Source: Silurus meridionalis
Taxonomy: Eukaryota; Chordata; Actinopteri; Siluriformes; Siluridae
Assembly (NCBI RefSeq): GCF_014805685.1
Contig: NC_060885.1
Location: 20,037,132-20,101,131 of the forward strand
DNA: 64,000 bases
Direction of reading: 5' to 3'
In this document: piece after piece, positions 51,180-62,762 of the stretch
Layout of the letters: every line of letters starts with the position of its first letter
Numbering within the stretch: position 1 is the stretch's first letter
Notes under the pieces: model-generated
The model's input: the letters and a program-made list of their open reading frames with translations, nothing else
Databases searched by the model: none
What the model was told of the DNA's origin: nothing
Program-made: the position numbers and the translations under genes

Positions 51180-51560
51180 AATAATCCACCATTTGTATGT
51201 TACAGCGGGTATCAGGTGCTTTTTTGTTTCATACCGTTCTTTTTTTATCTAATAACATGCTAATAGCGTCCATGCCCAAAAAGTTTAATATTGGTCTCAT
51301 CTGACCATAAAATACAATAACTTTCTTTCGGCTTCTCCCATTAGGGGTCGCCACAGCGGATCATCCGCATGTTTGATTTGGCACATGTTTTTACGCTGGA
51401 TGCCCTTCCTAACGCAACCCTCCCCATTTATCCAGGCTTGGGACCGGCACTGAGAGTGGCTGGGGTTGGTTCCCTGGCCGGGGATCGAACCCGGGCCGCA
51501 GCGGTGAGAGCGCTGCATCCTAAAACACAATGCCAATTATAATTCTAATGACACTTCTAA
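51180..51560 (+). mobile_element. old DNA transposon fragment split by the SINE
   Basis: The stretch GCCCAAAAAGTTTAATATTG, then GGTCTCATCTGACCATAA, is typical of the complement of Tc1/mariner-type transposase coding sequence in fish. Sequence on both sides of the SINE is AT-rich and continuous once the SINE and its duplication are removed. No ends found. Confidence 0.4.
51319..51520 (-). mobile_element. tRNA-Glu-derived SINE with LINE-type 3' tail
   Basis: A 202-bp element. From 51520 downward on the minus strand it begins inside a tRNA-Glu-like head: anticodon stem CAGCG/CGCTG, loop CTCTCAC with anticodon CTC, then a T arm CCGGGTTCGATCCCCGG. A body follows, then the 3' tail GCTGTGGCGACCCCTAATGG and GAGAAGCCGAAAG. 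It is flanked by TAAAATACAAT (51308-51318) and TAAAACACAAT (51521-51531), a probable target duplication. The 5' part of the tRNA (acceptor and D arm) is missing. Not a functional tRNA. Confidence 0.8.
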
Positions 51561-51807
51561 TGCTGCATTTTCTGATATGCTTCCTCTAGCAACAATTTCA
51601 AACAGCTTTTTATTATGAAAAGTATTTAATAGTTGCTTTTGAAACTTCCATCATAAGAGTCAATTCAACTGTTCAATTCAAAAACTGTGATCTTTTCCCC
51701 CTTCACTGTCTTTACTGTGTGTGGGCACAGTGTGCTCCAGTTCCTGGCAAATATCCAGCTGTTTTACTTTATGCAAATGGAATGGCTCATTTATTTTTAT
51801 ATGATTA

Positions 51808-52275
51808 ATGATCTCAAAAGTATGTGGACACCTGACCATTAACTACATATCCTCCCCAAAGTGTTGCCAAGCATACAATTGTAAAGAATGTCTTTGTATG
51901 CTGTAGCATTACAATTTAACTTTACCGCTACTAAACAGCGGAAACCTTTACCAGCAAAATAATGCGCCTGTGCACAAAAGCAAGATCCATGAAGACATCG
52001 TTTGTCAAGGGTGGCAGAACCCGAATGGCCTGCACAGAGCCCAGATTTAAACTGGAAGCCCCTGGCCTCTTCATCTGACATGAGTGACTGACCTCATAAA
52101 TGCCCTTGTGGCTGAATGAGCACATCCCCACAGTCACACTCCAAAATCTAGTGGAACATATTCAAAGAAGAATGGAGGTTATTATAACAGCAAATGGGGG
52201 TTGTGATATCTGGAATGGTTTGTTCAACAAGCATATGCGTTTGATAACTCAGGTGTCCACAATGTATACATACCT
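51808..52275 (+). mobile_element. decayed Tc1-like transposon
   Basis: Inverted ends share TGTGGACACCTGA (51825-51837 and inverted near 52249-52261). Inside, the plus strand shows transposase-like text near GCGCCTGTGCACAAAAGCAA and GGCCTGCACAGAGCCCAGAT, which corresponds to the catalytic region of a fish Tc1 transposase. Stops and a large deletion leave no open frame. Confidence 0.65.
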
Positions 52276-52390
52276 CAGGGAAACATGATAAGGTTTAATT
52301 GCAAACAGAGCAAATACAAAAATAGTAATAGATAGACAGTATGTATAAGTTTGTTTTAAAAATCTTCTTAAGGTTTACATTTTCAGGCTA

Positions 52391-53466
52391 TATACAGTAC
52401 TGGTCAAACATTTGGACACACCTACAGCTTCAGTGGTTCTTCTTAATGTTTATTATTTTTAACATTGTACATTTATACTGAATCCATCCAAACTATAAAA
52501 GAACACAATTATTTAGTAAACAAAAAGGTATTAAACAACCCAGAATATGTTTTATATTTTAGATTGTCTGAAGTAGCTCCAACTAGCTTTGATGACAACT
52601 TTGATGACATAACCTAGAGGTGTGCTTGGGGTCATTGTCTGCGACTAAGCGCAAACCAGATGGGATGGCATGTTGCTGCAAAATGCTATTGTAGCCATGG
52701 TGGAACAGTCTACTCACCCTCTCAATGTCTTTGTATGACAGGGGGGTTAGAACCAAAAATCTCAACTTTGAACCTCAGACCAAAGAATCCCCTTTTCACG
52801 GATTTTGTGTTTTTTGTTGTACATCTGAAGTAATGGTTTCCTTGCCGCAATTCGACCATGAAGGCCTGACTCTCGCTGTCATCTCTGAACACTTGATGTT
52901 GAAATATGTCTGCCACTTGAACTCTGAAAAGCATTTATGTAAATCGCAGATTTCTGAGGTTGGTAATTCTAATAACCTTATTCTCTGCAGCAGAGGTAGC
53001 TCTTTGTTTTCCGTTCCTGTTATAGTCCTCATGAGAGCATTTCTCCTGATAGTGTTTTTTCATGACTGCACTTGGGGATGGGGATGCATTTAAAGTTCTT
53101 GATATTGTTCAGATTGACAGACCTTTATTTCTTAAAGTAATGGCGGCTTGTTGTGGTTTTTGCCATAATATAGATTTGTACAGTAGTTGTAGTAGTGGTC
53201 TAAAGTACATTAAAAAGGTAATAAAAAAAAGAAGAAGAAAGACTGTGTAGTAAAAAAAACAACAAAACAAAAACATTTCAAGTGACTACCTTATGAATCT
53301 GATGAGAGAATGCCATGAGTGTGCAAACCTGTCATCAAAGCTTCACTTTGGACAATCTAAAATGTAAAAATATACTGTGTTGTTTAACACTTTTTGTATA
53401 CATGTTCTTTCATAGTTTGGATGTCTTCAGTATTATATAGCCAAACTTGTGACTGATACTGTCTAT
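52391..53466 (-). mobile_element. Tc1-like transposon with degraded transposase
   Basis: About 1076 bp. Left end TACAGTACTGGTCAAACATT and the inverted right end near 53435-53466 (ACAGTATCAGTCACAAGTTTGG) match imperfectly and lie next to TA. The minus strand carries transposase fragments in two frames: an N-terminal region (53032-52796, ARVRPSWSNCGKETITSD) and a catalytic piece (AIPSGLRLVADNDPKHTSRL, where DNDPKHT is the second Asp of the DDE triad). The middle is deleted and frames are broken. A familiar fish family; inactive. Confidence 0.8.
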
Positions 53467-53789
53467 TAAAAAAAATTACTCAAATAGCAATGAAAATAGT
53501 CTTATTTTATGTACAATTGAGGGCATTGTCTGCTTTATTATTTAATACTTATTTTTATGAAAAGTGCCAACAATTCTGAAGGACACTGTCTATTTGAACA
53601 GTTGAAAAATAATACCGGAATACTGAAAAAAGAATTCTTCTGAGTCAGGATGTTTTGGTGTATTCTGTCACTTTGCAGACATCCCAAAAAAACAGTGATG
53701 CAATCACAGCTCTTTGGTACTGCTGTTTGAATATGGTGATTGCACAGGCCAGTTACACAGTGTGGAGAATTCCCAGATGATATAACAAG

Positions 53790-53880
53790 TTAGTGAAAGA
53801 GTAACTCATTGGATAAGTTGTTGGACATCTGATTGGAAGGTCATGGGTTTAAAATCCCTTGAGCAAGTCCCTTAAACCTT
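53790..53880 (+). repeat. tRNA-derived SINE fragment
   Basis: AACTCATTGGATAAGTTGTT, then GGACATCTGATTGGAAGGTC and GGGTTTAAAATCCC, followed by TTGAGCAAGTCCCTTAAACC. This matches the A-box/B-box head and following block of a common fish tRNA SINE. A LINE tail begins immediately after it at about 53881. Confidence 0.6.
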
Positions 53881-54230
53881 AATTCTTCTTCTTCTTTCGG
53901 CTTCTCCCATTAGGGCTCGCCACAGCGAATCATCCGTCTCCATACCCCCCTGTCCTTTTACATCTGCCTCTTTCAAACCAACTACCTGCATGTCTTCCCT
54001 CACCACATCCATAAACCTCCCCCTTGGTCTTTCTCTTTTCCTCCTTCCTGGTGGCTCCATCCTCATCATTCTCCTACCAATATACCCCATGTCCCTCCTC
54101 TGCACATGTCCAAACCATCTCAATTTCACCTCCATAACCTCCTACATTTGCTGTCTCTCTAATAAACTAATTTCTAATCCTGTCCATCCTCGTCACTCCC
54201 AACGAAACCTCAACATCTTCAGCTCTAATT
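53881..54230 (-). mobile_element. 5'-truncated RTE-like LINE copy (C-terminus and 3' tail)
   Basis: On the minus strand from about 54230 the sequence encodes the end of the same LINE type as at 590-4179. It is frame-broken at first, then open as KLRWFGHVQRRDMGYIGRRM and REDMQVVGLKEADVKG, then the 3' end CCCTAATGGGAGAAGCCGAA with an AAGAAGAAGAA tail (53881-53895). The short tandem-repeat tail and 5' truncation are typical of RTE insertions. Confidence 0.75.
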
Positions 54231-54299
54231 GCTCAGCTATATAACTGAACTATGAAGCTTTACAGTGACAAAGCAGTTAAAACAAATGTATAAGTTTGT

Positions 54300-54450
54300 T
54301 CCTTATAATTCTAAGTTTGTCTCTAATGAGCATGCCAGTGCTGACTGTAACAAGAAAAAACTCCCTGAGATGGCATGAGGAAGAAACCTTGAAAGGAACC
54401 AGATTTAAAAGAAAACCAGTCCTCATCTGGGTGTACTGAATGTCCTTTCA
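54300..54450. repeat. possible dispersed fish repeat
   Basis: AAAAAACTCCCTGAGATGGC, then ATGAGGAAGAAACCTTGAAA and CAGTCCTCATCTGGGTG, resemble a repeat common in fish genomes as I remember it. No boundaries or class visible. Confidence 0.35.
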
Positions 54451-57282
54451 TTATAGTTTAATAATTGCTAATGTAATGGTAAGTGTGTTTCTGAGCCATT
54501 GTAGTAAACATTTGATATCAATTACAGTCCAAGTCCATCCTCAAAGTTCTTGGGATGTTCAGTAATTTCAAGGATGTTTAGGCTGTTGATGTGAAACCAT
54601 CCCCAACTGCACAGAGTGGTCTCCAATCGAAGAGAATCAGGTTGGTATCATCCAAAATCCATCTGTAGCCTAAACCTTTGTTTTTTAATGAAACATTAAC
54701 AAATAAATAAAACCACTTTTTCCATATGGAGTTTGTAGAGGAGACTGATATTATATGATCTCTCTGTTTCAGAAAGAGCCCTGAAAACCAACAACTGACA
54801 AAAAAGCCAAGCAGATTTTGTTCCACTTGCTCTCTGTATGAATGTCTTTGACTAAAGCAGGTCTTTTGTAACCAACAGCACAGCCTTTGAGAACACACAC
54901 TGCAGTCTGATTTAACCATCAGGGGTTTGATGAGCCAAGACCTCCACATATGGCTGTCAGCTATTTGAGAAAAACAGTCGTATCACACCTATCAGGGAAG
55001 AAGGAAAAAAAATCCTGACTACACTGTGTCCTTCATCAGCATATACTGAATACAAACATAGCTTGAAAAAATGCAGGTGTACCTTCTAATACGTTGATGA
55101 CGACGATGATGATTTCTCTGCCAAGGACACATGCCTTAGGAACAGACATGCAATTGGGCAGTGATTAAAAGAATACTTCAGCCAAAATGGCTCTAACAGC
55201 AAATTGCGATAATGAGAATGGCATTAGGAAAATGATTTTGTATTCAAGGCACCTTCTAAGAATCCATGTATTTTTTAGTGATTATACACTTTATATAGCC
55301 ACAGCCTGGAAGGGCAGTTTGTCCTTCTGTGACTGAGGACCCATTATTATAAGCTGAATTCCATTATAGAATATTATAGTAAATTACAAATATAGATAAT
55401 TATAGTATTTTTAGTTGAGCCTGTCTTTTAGTTCATGTTCAAGTTAATTAAAGTGGTCTCTGTTTTCTTAGCAAGCTGAATTACTTGAACTGTCATGCTC
55501 ACACCAGTATAGCACAGCAACGAGTATATTCAGATTTTATGACAGCTCTAAAATACACTTGAGAAAAAACTCTCGCATACACACACCAACTGCCAATGCT
55601 CAAAAGTAGATGTGTGCATTGGACCTGGGATTTGCATGTGATTCCACCAAAAAACGAAACAAAACAAACAAATACACCCCCCACCCCCTGTATAAAGATT
55701 AAGAAATGAAAAAAAAAAAAAAGACCTAAAAAGCTCCTCTGCCTTTTTAAGACTTTGAAATGCTGCATCCGATTTCCATCCAAGTGAATCATCTGGGTCG
55801 TGGGAGTCTGCAGAGCATAATCAACAAGTCACCAATAATTAGACACTGTGCAAAAGACAGCTATAAATCCAGTGAGGCTGAGTAAGAAGGAGAAGCCCAC
55901 CTAAAAGCCTGGAGACAGTCCCAAGCTTCTGTATGAGGATCTTTCAGATGAGAGGAGGCGGCTTATATCTTATCTCCATATTCTCAGCTCTGCCAGGGAA
56001 GACGATGGCAGCGCTGCCTGGCTTCTGGCCCAATTTTCCCTTGTAAAAGCTTTAAACAAGAAAAGCTGGCATACACAGACAGGAAATGATGCCACCAGCG
56101 CTAATTGGGACTTCTTTGGGTCAACCCCTTGGGCCTCATAATTACTCCATAAGCAAAAATGGCACCAAATGGCAAAATGTTTTAGCCTCGTTATTTGACC
56201 GTGAAAAAAGTCTTTAATGGTTACCACTGTTAGCACGTCCATCTGGTGCAGGAGTGACTGACAGAAAAGGAGAAAGAGATGCACTGAAGCATTACGCCTA
56301 TAGACTGATAGACAGCTTATACTAGCTGAACTGACAACAATATTGGCATTTTCACAGCTCAGTTCTTGAGAATGACTGATCCAGTAAACAGGGCTAAATG
56401 GATATATGGCTTCTTTCTCAGCATCTGGCTAACTGACCGTCTCACTGACCCTTGGTGTTTGTAATTGTAATAACAGGCTGAGATTTCACAGTAATCAACT
56501 TCACTTCAGCACAGCAACACTTACATGGCACAAAGATCCTACTTCATTGGGCTTGTACGAGTGTTGTTTTACCGCATATAATAATCTATTTTACCTCTCA
56601 TTCTGGTTAAATAAATTCTCATTTCAAAACACTGAAAAACACCTACCTAATTAACACAAAATGAACTCATTAATGCAAGGCCAGTGTAATAAAATTTAAA
56701 TGCAACAACATGTATTTAAAGCTATTTCCTTGCCGCTTGTTCTGCCTGGAGGCTTGGAGCATTGTGTCCGCCACTCCAAATTTAATTATGTTTTTCAATA
56801 CTTCAGCTCTCGAGTGGCCATGTCAGATCTATCGAGAGCTTCAGGGAATCTCTTGTCTGACTCCTCATAAGTACACTTTGCAAAGGTGTATTAGGGGAAG
56901 CTGATCTGGCACCATGAAAAGCTATGGAAAATCATTGCCATTGACCTTGAATGCCACTCGTTTGAATGACACGTTGGGTCAATATTATTCATTATACAAA
57001 ATGGCCAGTGGTGTGCAAATCCAGTCTTTGGACATTTAACACATATGATTCACCAAACATGCTCAACTGGGGATCCAAAATCATTGCAGTCTGCCATGCT
57101 GGAGATAAGTGTTAAATCTTTCTACCATAATTACTGACAGTAAACATTTTGGTCAAATATGTGTCAAAGGAGTCTCAGACACTCTCTGACATCTTTTATT
57201 AACTTCTCTGGCCACAAGATTTAGGTAAATTATTCGTCATGGATCGCTTTTTTTGCTAAAGATGATGGTTACTGGCTATGTT
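54451..57282 (-). other. marchf8: marchf8 first intron segment with low-repeat blocks
   Basis: No gene or transposon recognised. 55890-56260 and 56705-56900 are repeat-free, higher in GC and of mixed composition, which makes them the best local candidates for conserved regulatory elements. The ORFs there have no known domain. Confidence 0.4.
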
Positions 57283-57283
57283 A

Positions 57284-57752
57284 TATATACAAAGGTTTGT
57301 AGACACCTGACCATATGATTCTTATGTGCTTTTTTAATATTAGATTCAACATTTAGTTTCCATTTCCTGTTATAATCTCCATTCTTCTGAGAAGATTCCA
57401 AAGTGTGATTGTGGATTGTGTGCTCATTCAGCCTCAAGGGCTGTAGTACTAATTTAGGGTAAGGAGGCCTGGGGGCAGTCAGTGCTCCAATTGATCCCAA
57501 AGGTGTTAATAGGGTTGAGCTCAGAGCTCTATAGCAGACTACTCAGGATCTTCCACTCTAACCCATGTAAACCATATCTTCATTAACTGATGTTTGAACA
57601 GATTTGGATCTCCAGGTTCAAGTGAATGGAGAATTTGATGCGACCGCATAAAAAGAAATCCTATACAATTATGTGCCTCCAACAGTTTGGGGAGGAGCCA
57701 AAATGGCTAGAAAAGACAGTTGTCCCAATACTTTTGTCCAAATAGTTTATGT
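57284..57752. mobile_element. decayed Tc1-like transposon, second copy of the 51.8-kb type
   Basis: Left end AAAGGTTTGTAGACACCTGA and right end TTGTCCCAATACTTTTGTCC are the degraded inverted ends of a common fish Tc1-like family. Inside, GGAGGCCTGGGGGCAGTCAG and CCCAAAGGTGTTAATAGGGT match the complement of its transposase region, while the TTCAAGTGAATGG to CCTCCAACAGTTTGGGG part reads in the other sense. No open frame remains. Confidence 0.65.
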
Positions 57753-60700
57753 ACATTAATGAGCTCTACCAGATGCTTTAGCAAATACTACAAGTGTAAG
57801 GGTTTGTATTGACAGAAAAAATACCTTTTATTGGGGAATTTATTTACACTTTATTTATTAATATTTCGCAAATATTGCAGGTTATAAACTGGCAGATTTT
57901 AAATCTTGGCAATCCCCTGTGCACATTAAACTCAAACATGCTAAAAACTTTCCGCTACAGAACACACTGGCAGAGTTTCAAGACATACAATAAAGTAGGG
58001 CCTGAGGCTGAGACCCTGAGGGAGACTTACAGCAGCATGTGTGACAACTGTCCATGCGCTGTAGCTACTGATGGATATGATGGATCCATGTGATGGATAT
58101 GTAAAAACTGAGACGAACTGCTGTAACTGCTCAATATTTAGTAATCTTATTCTGTCGAGCATACTGAAGACGGAGCCACATGTTGAAAAGCAAAATGGGG
58201 GTGGCAGGGGGATGAGGGAATGGGTAAAAGCTGCTTTTATGATTAAGGATGTCCACAGTGAAAGAAAATGTGCATCAGGAATAACCAGACTGTCTGTAGT
58301 CCAGATACCAAGAATATTTTCATCATCTCTGTAAAAGCAGCCTTTTTTTCCGCGAAACATTAGTGTGAAGGACACCTGAATATTTTCCTGTAGAGTTCGC
58401 TGCAAGGCACTGCAGATGACAGTGTCTTCAGTTTAAACCAAAGTGTAAAACTAGTCTAAAAAAAATAAATTGTCATGCTTGCAGTGTATGCAAATAAAGG
58501 GTTGAGATTTGTATATTTACTTATAAACAGTGATAAGCACATATTTTGAGCTCTGCAGATAGCACTTCTAATGTCAAATATTGACTAACAGAAGTTGCTA
58601 TGACTCAACTCCAAAAATCAAACAGCCCCTTGCCTCTTTCGGAGAGATTAGAGTGTTGACGAAGCTCAGAAGGACCCAAATGAGATAGTGCAGGCATTAA
58701 ACCCCTGCCACTGCACAGTAAATACCCTCAAGCAGCCTGATGGCTTCACTTTTTTTATTTGCAGCGCTGCAAGGCTGATGAGCATTATTAGCATAGCAAA
58801 CCGTTTAAAAAAACCCCAAAGCAATGCACAATCTGGTAAGAGAGATATTTGGACATAAAATGATTTAACCAATGTTTGCTGCTACAAATAAAAAAAAAAC
58901 AAAGAATCTTGAAATTGTACATATTTTTAACACAACAATTACAAGAAGCAGACATCTGGGGTCAAACAGTCAGTTCTTCTTTTCCAGATAAAAAATTATT
59001 ACTACTAAAAATGTGGCAGTATTGCACAAAGTTTACAATAAATGTCATTTTAATAAAGCCTACAGAAATAGATGGTAGGTGTTATTTGGCTTTAAAATGA
59101 GCCAAAAGTGACAAATTCTTATTTGTCAAATTGTTTTGTGTCGTCTGGGGTATTTCTACTGCAACAGTGTACAAGGGTATACAGCATTATATGAAGGAAT
59201 GCATGAATGCATACATTCAATAATTAAATACAGGTATTTAATTATAAATAATCTTTTTTCCATTTCAAGGCAAAATAAGATCAGTTGAAAAAGCAATTTT
59301 GCTCAATGTTTTTTAATAATGCAGTTCACACCTACAATGCAAAAAAACATTCAAAGAGAACCTGTAAAAAGGTATCCATTCACATACACCTTATCAAGAG
59401 AATACATACATGTAATTCATTCTAACGTGTTTACTTCAGCTGTAAATTTGCCTGCAGTCTCCCTGAGTTCAAAAGATATAAATAAGCTACATTACAATAG
59501 AAAGAAAGCTGTACAGAATATCAGAAGGGCAGTGACTCGGCTATAGCCTGATATTCATTACAACAGCAAGATTGCCAGTGTGATATTATTATTATTATAT
59601 ATATATTTTTTTTAGAACTGTTGTATAAAAGCAATGTCCCAATATACTAGCTAACATTTCAGACACAATATGGCGGAATATTTCGTTTATTTTTTGATCC
59701 GTTAAAAGAAATAGTTCCCAAAGAAAAGAAGCCACAGCTAGGTAGAACACTGCATGTTGTCATGCCAATGCACAGACCGACTGACAGTCCATACTAAGTG
59801 TAGTAATGGTTTTAATGGTTTTAACTATCGCTAGAATGGAATAATGCAGTGAACACAAACAAGCAGAGGGATGCAAAGTGTGAGATGTGAAATACCAGTC
59901 CAATTAAATGAGTGAACCAGAACTTTCTGTAGTAAAATAAACAATTTACATAATCAAAAAAAATTTATAATTGTTTTCAACAATATCTTGCATGTGGCCT
60001 CATTTATTCAATTATAACTTTCAAGATAATGTCTAATGTGTCAGGTTACACATTACACTATCTGGAATCATAATAAAGCAGTGCCTATATTTTAGAATGG
60101 ACAGTATATTCACACAGCACAAGGGAAAGATGATGAACACAGACTTCCATCTTTTATGTGGATGGAAACATTGTGGCACATGTGGGATCACCCAAACAGC
60201 TCTATAAACCAGAGGGTGATTAAACTAGATTTTTTGAAGCTGTACAATCCTTCTTCAGCCCTCTTTTATAGTACTGCATCCAATCTACCTCAAGTACGCC
60301 ATCGTTTCAGACCAATCAAGCCAGAATTGTCATCAGTCCATGCAGTAAGGGTGCAAAACTGCTTAACAATAAATTCACTGAGAAGTGTCATAAAAGACAA
60401 CTAGTCAGCTCATTCATGATACAAAACCGTGATCCAGCCAAAATGCGACCAAAGAAATTGGAAGATTATTGCATGTCATTGGGCTTCTGCTTTTTCCAAA
60501 AGTATTCAAAAGAAGACTGAATCCAGTGTAAAGCGGATGGAGGAGTTGTGTGCAAGAGGCAAAACAGTTACATCCTTCACTCGTCAATGAATTACAGTTC
60601 ATGCTAAAAGACCAATGAATACTTCAATCTCTGAAGTTCCCAAACAATGTAGGCGGAACATGAACGATATTAAAGGTCAGATACATCCCAAAACAAAGCC

Positions 60701-62492
60701 ACAATGCAAAAAGAGACACGTCTGATAAGTTCCAATCATTATATTTATACTTATCACGACAGACTGAAGTAACTGTTAATCACAGCATCGGCAATGTGAA
60801 TGCAGAGTCAAGGTTTATTCAAAATGCAGCACATTTCCCAGAGGTTTCATGGATTATGGTCATTATGGACAAAATACAAATTACTATGTTGCAATGAGTG
60901 ATAACCGACATTCAGTCTCCGCTGTTTAAATTCCACCCTCGCTGTTAGAGTTTGAAAGTAAACGACGGCAAACGTGACAGGGCCTTGTCGAGTTTAACCA
61001 AGTTACATTTCCTTCACACAAGCTTCATCACACAAACAGAACGAGTGGCTACTCAAGAGCACCTGGGCCATCCAGCCTGCAGCACTCGAGCTTCGAGTTC
61101 TATTGTGTGTGAGTAATAGTGGCACTGCTTGGGCAGCATGTTGTCTTAGCATGTCTTTTGTGTTTGGCCACTTGGGCAAAAGCATGTGGGTTTCTTGTCA
61201 AAACCCAGAGTGCAGCTAAGTGCACAGAGAAAACCACTGTGGTCAATGTGGCAAGAGTTTAATCATCTGAACTCAAAATCAAGCATTAGAGCTGCAATTG
61301 AAATAAATACTATAGAGAAACAAATATGCATGAGAATTATATGCATCGTTTATCAAACGGGCACACGCTGTAACTAAATATTGTCCCTATTTTGGTTTCA
61401 ATGCAGTTACTGAATATTTGATAGTAGTTACTGAATTATAAATAGCAAATTAATAAGCTACTGTAGGTCTTTATGTGGTTCAGTTAGAAGCAGTGCTCTC
61501 TCTCTCGCAAAGGATCTGTAGAAATTAATGTGACATTTTTTGGCTTAGGCTACTGACAACACTCATTACTGTCCTCCTTCAATCACCTTTGTCAATCCCT
61601 AAGTCTAGAGCAAAAGGCAAGTTTTCACTCCTCCAACCTAGGGGAGTTTTTTCGGGAGGGTGGTGATGGTATATATTAAGCCTGAACACAATGGCTGCCC
61701 CATGCAGTGGTGAGTCTGTAAAATAAACCTGTACTCCAACATAAAAAAAATAAATCCCCAGCACACCACATATCAGTCCTTCAAAGTGTGACGAGGTGCC
61801 TGCCTGTGGTTCAGACTGAGTCTGAAGAGCATCTGGCACAAAGGCCTGCCATGGCCTTATCTGTAATTACTCTGTCCAGATGAGCCAAGTGAACAACACA
61901 GCAGGCCTAAAGCGCTAATGATGCAGTAGAAGCCTTTCAGTCTCCAGTAGGCACTAACCACTGAATAAGCCACTTTTCATCTAAGAGAGTCAGGAAGCTT
62001 TTGGTTCAGTGTGTCTTTGAACAGAAGTCAACATGGACCTTGTACTAGGAATATGTACTTTCCATGTTCTTTTTTTTTTTTTTTTTTTTTTTACTTCCTT
62101 CATACTCTTGCGTTTTGCTCAGTCATGCTGCTCTAGTTCTCTTACTGGAACCCAGCTGTCTCCACCCATTCCCCCCTTTTGCTATGGGTGGCTTCCTCTA
62201 GAGTACACACTTCCTTTAATGCAGCTCAAATCTGAAAGCAAGGAGATTCTGCCTTACAGAGCAGAACTACATAATTACTCCCAGATCTGTGATTTCACAA
62301 ACAACAAAATGTAAACCTGCAACGGTGCAATAAACACCAGCATGAATCCTGACGGATAATGCAAAGGTGAGAATGAGTCTCAGAGGCCCTTCTGATTGTG
62401 GTCCCCCCCTCCCAAAACCTAGTGCAAAATAATATCTTGTGAATATTATTTGAAAGAAAAGGTCTGGACTCTATAGTGTATAAAAGACACAC
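57753..62492 (-). other. marchf8: marchf8 first intron, distal part
   Basis: AT-rich, no exon or transposon recognised. 58550-58830 is a repeat-free block of mixed composition. A T run lies at 62070-62092. Confidence 0.5.
62070..62092. repeat. poly(T) run
   Basis: Twenty-odd T; on the marchf8 strand an intronic A run. Confidence 0.9.
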
Positions 62493-62679
62493 CTGTTTGT
62501 CCCGGTCCTTGTCCTTAGCCTTTCCGCAGCTGCCAGACCCCCTGGAGGAAGTGACATCCCGGGGAATGACAGAGATCTGATGCAGTGGCATGTTCATCCC
62601 AGCAGGCCAGTGTAGCTCTCACAAACACAGAAACCAGCCCACCAGCAGCAGCATGATGGATTAAACCATTAATCACAAC
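62493..62679 (-). CDS. marchf8: marchf8 first coding exon (main N-terminus)
   Basis: Coding part is 62597-62493, residues 1-35, starting MNMPLHQISVIP and ending KDKDRDKQ at a GT donor (62492-62491) in phase 0. The MxMPLHQIS start and the basic KDKDRDK stretch match the known cytosolic N-terminus of vertebrate MARCHF8, which fixes the ATG at 62597; a second in-frame ATG follows two codons later. A good acceptor (pyrimidine-rich tract then AG at 62681-62680) lies 82 bases upstream of the ATG, so this is probably an internal exon with 5' UTR, and the true first exon and promoter lie beyond the window. A long CT tract on the coding strand sits just upstream of that acceptor. Coding part is well supported; the 5' boundary is inferred. 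Confidence 0.85.
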
Positions 62680-62706
62680 CTGTAAGATGGGTGATAGGTA
62701 GGGAGT

Positions 62707-62762
<56 letters not shown>

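Noticed and set aside
50736..51263. A 175-codon plus-strand ORF
   Set aside because: No domain, no splice context and AT-rich chance composition; its 3' end runs into an old transposon fragment.
51481..51520. A tRNA-Glu gene on the minus strand (anticodon CTC, good T arm)
   Set aside because: The acceptor and D arms are missing and the sequence continues into a SINE body with a LINE tail and flanking duplications, so it is a SINE head rather than a gene.
55499..58405. Several 90-155 codon ORFs on both strands at 55.5, 56.0 and 57.9-58.4 kb
   Set aside because: Overlapping ORFs on opposite strands with no domains; the nucleotide blocks are more likely non-coding.
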